From NCBI GenBank assembly GCA_910587235.1, contig CAJUKD010000004.1:1-64000 (forward strand): a stretch of 64,000 bases of DNA, read 5' to 3'. Of this stretch, positions 59,312 to 64,000 are shown in pieces; within the stretch, counting starts at the first letter, position 1; each line of letters starts with the position of its first letter. Made by a program: the position numbers and the translations under genes. The stretch comes from an uncultured Muribaculaceae bacterium. Lineage in GTDB: Bacteria > Bacteroidota > Bacteroidia > Bacteroidales > Muribaculaceae. A model generated the notes under the pieces. That model was not told the origin of the DNA, did no database searches, and saw only the letters and a list, made by a program, of their open reading frames with translations.

Positions 59312-59343
59312 TTTGTGTATTTTGATACAAAACCTTATCTTTG
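59312..59343 (+). promoter_or_regulatory. Promoter of the phosphohexomutase gene
   Basis: TTTG (59312-59315) is followed after 20 bases by TATCTTTG (59336-59343), a perfect Bacteroidota promoter. It lies about 64 bases before the ATG at 59408. Confidence 0.8.
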
Positions 59344-59407
59344 CGTGCCCTGTTGCGGCCATCGCGACGGGATTATTGAGAAAAATATATACTAACAAAT
59401 AACGTTT

Positions 59408-61156
59408 ATGGAAAACAAGGAATTACTTGCACAGGTGACAGAAGCCGCAAAACAGTGGCTGTCGCTCGAATATGATGCCGAAACGCGCGCCGAGGTGCAG
59501 CGTATGCTTGACGCCGACGATAAGACGGAACTTATCGAAAGCTTCTATCGTCAGCTCGAATTCGGTACGGGCGGCCTTCGCGGCATCATGGGTGCCGGTA
59601 CTAACCGAATGAACATCTACACAGTCGGAAGCGCTACACAAGGTCTTGCCAATTACCTTAAGGAGGCTTTCGCCGATCTGCCTGAAATCAGTGTTGCGGT
59701 AGGTCATGATGTCCGTAATAATTCTCGTAAATTCGCTGAAATAGTAGCGAATATATTCTCGGCCAACGGTATCAAAGTGTATCTGTTCGATTCGTTCCGT
59801 CCCACACCGGAACTCTCCTATGCAATACGTCGCCTCGGATGCCAGAGCGGTGTGAACATCACGGCCTCACATAATCCCAAGGAATATAATGGTTATAAGG
59901 CTTACTGGAGCGACGGCGCACAGATTATAGCTCCGCATGATGTCAACATCATCGATCATGTGAACCGTATAAAGAGTGTTTCTGAAATCCGCTTCCAAGG
60001 CAACCCGGACAAGATCCAGATAATCGGGGAAGAAATCGACAAAGCATTCCTTGCCGATATAAAGAAGCTTTCGCTCGATCCCGAGGTTATCAAGCGTCAT
60101 GCCGACCTGAAGATCGTCTATACTCCCATACATGGCACAGGAGTGAAGCTTGTTCCCGATTCGCTCCGCAACTATGGCTTTACAAACATAATCCATGTGC
60201 CCGAACAGGATATTCCCTCAGGCGATTTTCCTACTGTTGATTCGCCTAATCCCGAGAATCCGTCGGCTATGGCAATGGCTATAGCCAAGGCAAAGGAAGT
60301 GAATGCCGACCTTGTGGTGGCTTCCGATCCCGATGCCGACCGTATCGGTTGTGTCATCCGCGACAATTCCGGCGAATACCAGCTAATCAACGGCAACCAG
60401 ATCGTGATGATACTACTGAACTACATCATGCTCCGCAACCGCGAGCTCGGACTGCTGAAAGGCAATGAATATGTGGTCAAGACAATCGTCACGACAGAAA
60501 CCATCAAGGCTATTGCCGAGAATCAGAATGTGAAGATGTATGACTGCTATACCGGATTCAAATGGATTGCCAGCGTAATCCGCGATCTCGAAGGCACTCA
60601 GCGCTATCTTGGTGGCGGTGAGGAAAGCTACGGCTTCCTGGCCGAAGACTTCTGCCGCGACAAGGACTCCGTGTCGGCAATCTCTCTGATGGCCGAAATC
60701 TGCGCATGGGCAAAAGACCGTGGCATGGACTTCAATGAAATGCTTCAGGAAATCTATCTTAAGAACGGATACTCCCATGAGGAAGGCATCTCGGTGGTGC
60801 GCCCGGGCAAGACCGGAGCAGAGGAAATCCAGCAGATGATGAAGAATTTCCGCGCAAATCCGCCCAGACAGCTTGCCGGTAGCGACGTAGTGATGGTGAA
60901 AGACTACGCTGACCTCAACTGCACAGATCTGCGCAGCGGAAAGGTGACAAAGATGGATTTCCCCACTACAAGCAATGTCCTGCAGTTCTTTACCGCAGAC
61001 GGCAGCAAAGTTTCTATCCGTCCTTCTGGCACAGAGCCTAAGATCAAGTTCTACATCGAAGTGCACGACCGCATGGCTTCCAAAGACGACTATGCCCGTT
61101 GCAATGCCGATGCAGCAGTCAAGATCTCGGCGGTCAAGAAAGATCTCGGTATCTGA
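59408..61156 (+). CDS. Phosphoglucomutase/phosphomannomutase family enzyme
   Basis: This 582-residue alpha-D-phosphohexomutase interconverts hexose 1- and 6-phosphates. Diagnostic motifs are GTGGLRGIMGAGTNRMN near residue 60, the phosphoserine loop ITASHNPKEYNGYK (Ser154), the metal-binding DPDADRIG, the sugar-binding GGGEESYGFL and the phosphate-binding SIRPSGTEPKIKFY. The length matches the PgcA-type phosphoglucomutases of Firmicutes and Bacteroidota. It has its own promoter and terminator. Glucose is the likely main substrate; mannose cannot be excluded. Confidence 0.93.
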   Translation: MENKELLAQVTEAAKQWLSLEYDAETRAEVQRMLDADDKTELIESFYRQLEFGTGGLRGIMGAGTNRMNIYTVGSATQGLANYLKEAFADLPEISVAVGHDVRNNSRKFAEIVANIFSANGIKVYLFDSFRPTPELSYAIRRLGCQSGVNITASHNPKEYNGYKAYWSDGAQIIAPHDVNIIDHVNRIKSVSEIRFQGNPDKIQIIGEEIDKAFLADIKKLSLDPEVIKRHADLKIVYTPIHGTGVKLVPDSLRNYGFTNIIHVPEQDIPSGDFPTVDSPNPENPSAMAMAIAKAKEVNADLVVASDPDADRIGCVIRDNSGEYQLINGNQIVMILLNYIMLRNRELGLLKGNEYVVKTIVTTETIKAIAENQNVKMYDCYTGFKWIASVIRDLEGTQRYLGGGEESYGFLAEDFCRDKDSVSAISLMAEICAWAKDRGMDFNEMLQEIYLKNGYSHEEGISVVRPGKTGAEEIQQMMKNFRANPPRQLAGSDVVMVKDYADLNCTDLRSGKVTKMDFPTTSNVLQFFTADGSKVSIRPSGTEPKIKFYIEVHDRMASKDDYARCNADAAVKISAVKKDLGI

Positions 61157-61176
61157 TTGAAGTTATAAACATGATT

Positions 61177-61215
61177 AAAGCGCCGTGTCCGTTTTTATGT
61201 CGGACGCGGCGCTTT
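61177..61215 (+). terminator. Terminator of the phosphohexomutase gene
   Basis: AAAGCGCCGTGTCCG (61177-61191) pairs with CGGACGCGGCGCTTT (61201-61215) almost perfectly over a short T-rich loop. The T-run after the stem is short (CTTTGCTTG). It starts 20 bases after the stop codon. Confidence 0.75.
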
Positions 61216-61265
61216 GCTTGTCCTGTGGACTTTGGTGTCTGACTTCCTTTGTCGGGAAATTTTCG

Positions 61266-61273
61266 TACCTTTG
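61266..61273 (+). promoter_or_regulatory. Putative -7 box before the pseudouridine synthase gene
   Basis: TACCTTTG matches TANNTTTG and lies 18 bases before the ATG at 61292. No TTTG lies at the usual -33 distance. It supports the short start over the in-frame codon at 61214, and implies a very short leader. Confidence 0.5.
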
Positions 61274-61291
61274 CCTGAAATAAGCGCTAAG

Positions 61292-61999
61292 ATGGAAATA
61301 CTCTACGAAGACAATCATATAATTATAGTCAATAAGGTTCCCGGGGAAATCGTGCAGGGCGACAAGACCGGCGACGAACCGCTTTCTGAAAGCCTTAAGC
61401 GCTATATCAAGGAGCGCGATGCCAAGCCCGGCAATGTGTTCATAGGTGTTGTGCATCGTCTTGACCGTCCTGTCGGCGGCGTGGTGGTGTTCGCAAAAAC
61501 CTCCAAGGCTCTGAGCCGGCTGAACGAGATGTTCCGCCGCGGAGAGGTGCACAAGACCTATTGGGCTGTGACCCGGGGAATTCCGGAACTGTCAGAAGCC
61601 ATGTTGACCCACTATATAACTACTGTTGAGCGGAATAACAAATCCTATGCTTCGCTTGAGCCGAAGGACGGAGCCAAAGAGGCGCGTCTTTCTTACAGAA
61701 TGATTGCCGCTACAGAACGCTACAGGCTGTTGGAGGTGAATCTCATGACGGGACGTAAACATCAGATACGCGTGCAGCTAAGTGCAATTGGATGTCCGGT
61801 GCGCGGCGACCTCAAATACGGTGACCGTCGCAGCAATCCTGACGGCAGTATTTCCTTGCTTGCGCGTCGTGTGCGTTTCATTCATCCGGTGTCGCATGTT
61901 GAGATCGATGTAACAGCTCCGGTACCTGCCGGCGACGCGTTGTGGCAGGCGCTTGAAGAAGCGGCGGAACAGGTACGGAATAATAACGCTGACAGATAA
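61292..61999 (+). CDS. RluA/RluD-family RNA pseudouridine synthase
   Basis: The start at 61292 (MEILYEDNHIIIVNKVPGEI) gives 235 residues. The catalytic motif is VVHRLDRPVGGVVVFAKT with Asp58. Other blocks are HKTYWAVTRG, GRKHQIRVQLSAIGCPVRGD and KYGDRR, all typical of the RluA family that converts uridine to pseudouridine in rRNA or tRNA. No S4 domain precedes the catalytic domain. The target RNA is not evident. The six-base spacing to fmt suggests a joint transcript of RNA and translation genes. Confidence 0.9.
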   Translation: MEILYEDNHIIIVNKVPGEIVQGDKTGDEPLSESLKRYIKERDAKPGNVFIGVVHRLDRPVGGVVVFAKTSKALSRLNEMFRRGEVHKTYWAVTRGIPELSEAMLTHYITTVERNNKSYASLEPKDGAKEARLSYRMIAATERYRLLEVNLMTGRKHQIRVQLSAIGCPVRGDLKYGDRRSNPDGSISLLARRVRFIHPVSHVEIDVTAPVPAGDALWQALEEAAEQVRNNNADR

Positions 62000-62005
62000 T
62001 TGGAT

Positions 62006-62977
62006 ATGAAAAAAGAAGAACTCAGAATAGTTTTTTTCGGCACACCTGAATTTGCAGTAGAGAGCCTCGCGCGCCTTGTCGACGATGGTTTCAATATAGT
62101 AGCGGCCGTAACGATGCCCGACAAACTTGCCGGCCGAGGCCATAAGGTATTTCAGTCGCCTGTCAAAGAGTACGCTGTAGCTCACGGAATCCCCGTCCTG
62201 CAGCCTGAAAAACTTAAGGCGCCTGATTTCATAGAAGATCTGCGTGCGCTGAGTGCCGACCTCTTCATAGTCATAGCATTCCGCATGCTTCCCGAGATAG
62301 TGTGGGCAATGCCTCCTTTGGGTACTTTCAATCTCCATGCGGCTTTGTTGCCGCGCTATCGTGGAGCGGCACCCATCAACTGGGCTGTCATCAACGGCGA
62401 TACCGAAACGGGCGTCACCACATTCTTTATCGACAATCAGATCGATACAGGCGATATATTGCAGCGGGAGCGTATCAGTATCGGTCCCGATGAAAATGTC
62501 GGATCTGTCCACGATCGACTGATGCGCCTCGGAGCTGAACTGACAGTAGATACAGTGCGCCATATCATAGCCGGCGATCTTCGTCCTATACCTCAGGATG
62601 AACTTGCTGCGGAGGAAGCACCGTCGGCTGCACCGAAGATTTTCCGTGAAACCTGTCGTATGGATTTCAGCAAAAGCGCATTACAGCTTCATAACTTTGT
62701 CCGCGGGCTGTCGCCATATCCTTGTGCGTGGGCGGAATTATATGACGGGGACAGCCATATCACGACTGTCAAGATACTGCGCGCCGGAGTTGTCGATGAC
62801 AAGACCTTGTCGCCGGGAGCTGTAAGCTTTGCGGGAGGACGTATGCTCGTAGGCGCGGGAGGCGCTACTGCTCTCGAAATATTTGAGTTGCAGCCGGCCG
62901 GCAAACGCAGTATGGCGACTGTCGACTATATCAACGGTCTGAGTCGGGCCATGCCGGCGAAGCCCCGTATGGAATAG
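62006..62977 (+). CDS. fmt: Methionyl-tRNA formyltransferase
   Basis: Fmt formylates the initiator Met-tRNA with 10-formyltetrahydrofolate. The start at 62006 (MKKEELRIVFFGTPEFAVES) gives 323 residues; a TTG two codons upstream is in frame but unnecessary. The N-terminal formyltransferase domain has AFRMLPEIVW, FNLHAALLPRYRGAAPINWA (Asn109, His111) and IDTGDI (Asp147), the three catalytic residues. The C-terminal OB-like domain (about 215-323) includes NFVRGLSPYPCAWAEL. The gene is probably cotranscribed with the pseudouridine synthase gene. Confidence 0.95.
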   Translation: MKKEELRIVFFGTPEFAVESLARLVDDGFNIVAAVTMPDKLAGRGHKVFQSPVKEYAVAHGIPVLQPEKLKAPDFIEDLRALSADLFIVIAFRMLPEIVWAMPPLGTFNLHAALLPRYRGAAPINWAVINGDTETGVTTFFIDNQIDTGDILQRERISIGPDENVGSVHDRLMRLGAELTVDTVRHIIAGDLRPIPQDELAAEEAPSAAPKIFRETCRMDFSKSALQLHNFVRGLSPYPCAWAELYDGDSHITTVKILRAGVVDDKTLSPGAVSFAGGRMLVGAGGATALEIFELQPAGKRSMATVDYINGLSRAMPAKPRME

Positions 62978-63191
62978 CGGTATTTTAGCTTAATTTTACA
63001 TTCTCCATCGGCAAGATTTCAAGCTTTTTTCCTAATTTTACGTCCGAAATGCCAACGTAGTCACTGCTATCCGATGCGGCTGAACATTCACGCTGCTAAG
63101 GGCGTTGTACTATATGACACGCTTGATGCCCGGCATTAGGGCTGTAAGCGTAGCCGGATTCAACATTTCAACTCTAAAAGGACACGGAAAA

Positions 63192-63467
63192 ATGAACAGC
63201 TACAATTCAGACGGCGGTGATTTCCGCCGTGACAATGACAGGCAGACGACAGGCATCTCCCGGACAAACAGTATCCTGCGCATGATATTCGGCATATTCA
63301 TGATAGTGATTTATGTCGGTATGGGCGTATTGTTGCTTATAAACTTTTTTGGCTGGGACGGCGATTGGGCTTGGACCCGTTATGTCGTGGGCATAGTACT
63401 GATTATTTATGGCATCTGGCGCGCTTACAGGCAGATAAAGGGTATTGACAACCCGTATATGAGCTGA
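63192..63467 (+). CDS. Small two-helix membrane protein
   Basis: The start at 63192 (MNSYNSDGGDFRRDNDRQTT) gives 91 residues. A polar N-terminal 30 residues precedes two hydrophobic helices (MIFGIFMIVIYVGMGVLLLI and WTRYVVGIVLIIYGIWRAY). An upstream reading to 63105 adds a non-conserved-looking leader and is not preferred. Twenty bases separate it from the PstS-like gene. In some Bacteroidales a similar small protein stands near ExbB/ExbD/TonB-type and PstS-like genes, which I cannot check here. No function is assigned. The gap 62978-63191 shows no clear promoter. Confidence 0.65.
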   Translation: MNSYNSDGGDFRRDNDRQTTGISRTNSILRMIFGIFMIVIYVGMGVLLLINFFGWDGDWAWTRYVVGIVLIIYGIWRAYRQIKGIDNPYMS

Positions 63468-63487
63468 GCCGCAATATCCGAAGCATC

Positions 63488-64000
63488 ATGAAAAAGACAG
63501 TGAACCGCTTTTTAACCATTGTTATGGCAGCGCTTGCAATTGCCGGCGCGCAGTCGTGCATGCGGTATGAGAAAAAAGCGAATACTTCCACCTCAGGCAC
63601 CATGACGATGGTGTGCGACAATACATTCGAGAACATCATGAACCAGGAGGTCGATGTGTTCGAGTACCAGTATCCTGACGCCCATGTGCTTGTGCGTTAT
63701 GCGAGTCAGAGCGAAGCCATAGACTCGCTGATGTCGCTGAATACCAAGACTATCGTAATAGCCCGCGATCTTACCAAGGACGAGATGAAATATCTGAAGA
63801 GCAAACGTAGCTTTGTCCGTTCGTCGAAAATCGCTGTCGATGCAGTCGCGTTTATAGTCAATCCGGCCAACGACGTCAACAAACTTATGCTGAAGGAGCT
63901 TTCGCAGATACTTTCCGGCGAAACTACGGAATGGAACGAAGTGATGCCGTCGAAACTCGGTAAAATACGTGTTGTACTTGACAATAAAGGCTCCAGCCTT
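63488..64000 (+). CDS. PstS-like substrate-binding lipoprotein (partial, cut by window end)
   Basis: The first 171 residues are present; the gene runs past the end of the window with no stop. The N terminus is a lipoprotein signal ending AGAQSC. The mature part resembles the PstS-like/phosphate-binding fold: TMTMVCDNTFENIMNQEVDV, then IVIARDLTKDEMKYLK and VDAVAFIVNPANDVNKLMLK, which parallels the usual PstS sequence order, and then ILSGETTEWNEV. It may bind phosphate or serve another role, because many Bacteroidota PstS-like lipoproteins are not next to Pst transporter genes. The small membrane-protein gene lies just upstream. Confidence 0.78.
   Translation, partial: MKKTVNRFLTIVMAALAIAGAQSCMRYEKKANTSTSGTMTMVCDNTFENIMNQEVDVFEYQYPDAHVLVRYASQSEAIDSLMSLNTKTIVIARDLTKDEMKYLKSKRSFVRSSKIAVDAVAFIVNPANDVNKLMLKELSQILSGETTEWNEVMPSKLGKIRVVLDNKGSSL

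Overview
The window looks like chromosomal DNA of a Bacteroidota member, order Bacteroidales. Muribaculaceae or a close relative is my best guess, by inference. The reasons are promoters of the TTTG-N18-20-TANNTTTG type instead of sigma70 boxes, the absence of clear Shine-Dalgarno sites, a TonB receptor with surface lipoproteins, a fused MurF-Alr, GSCFA and OstA-like proteins, a PorE-like OmpA lipoprotein, and type IX secretion (T9SS) C-terminal tags on three secreted proteins. No rRNA, tRNA, CRISPR array, insertion sequence or prophage was recognised.

Layout. (1) 1-10172, plus strand: a vitamin B12 uptake operon. A Bacteroidota promoter and a cobalamin riboswitch precede a BtuB-like TonB receptor, a BtuG-like beta-propeller lipoprotein, a PKD-like lipoprotein and two secreted beta-propeller proteins with T9SS tags. 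(2) 10269-29198, minus strand: a tightly packed run of twelve genes that reads as a peptidoglycan/MurNAc salvage island. It holds an amidase-like surface protein, a GT2 glycosyltransferase, a DUF4922 protein, a SpoIID-like protein, AmpG, NamZ (DUF1343), a FAD/Fe-S D-lactate dehydrogenase, MurT (DUF5009), MurK, MurQ, an SGNH esterase, and a UvrD-type helicase with an inserted exonuclease. MurQ splits MurNAc-6-P into GlcNAc-6-P and D-lactate, so the dehydrogenase gives the second product a use. (3) 29389-34998, minus: MurF-Alr, GSCFA protein, PorE-like protein, and rpmH (L34). (4) 35108-37141, minus: an exported WG-repeat/caspase-like protein, followed by about 0.5 kb of short palindromic repeats. 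(5) 37772-45053, minus: TPR protein, kdsA, rsmE, a nucleoside transporter, a bifunctional nuclease, mnmA and a DUF5106 protein. (6) 45255-47558, minus: a T9SS-tagged subtilisin. (7) 48050-64000, plus: guaB; an outer-membrane biogenesis run (three SurA/PpiC-like proteins, OstA); DUF3737-PatB-MATE; a phosphohexomutase; an Rlu pseudouridine synthase; fmt; a small membrane protein; and the start of a PstS-like lipoprotein cut by the window end.

Genes are assigned by reading the proteins and motifs by eye. No database search was run. Starts were chosen from signal peptides, family length, promoter positions and overlap with neighbours.
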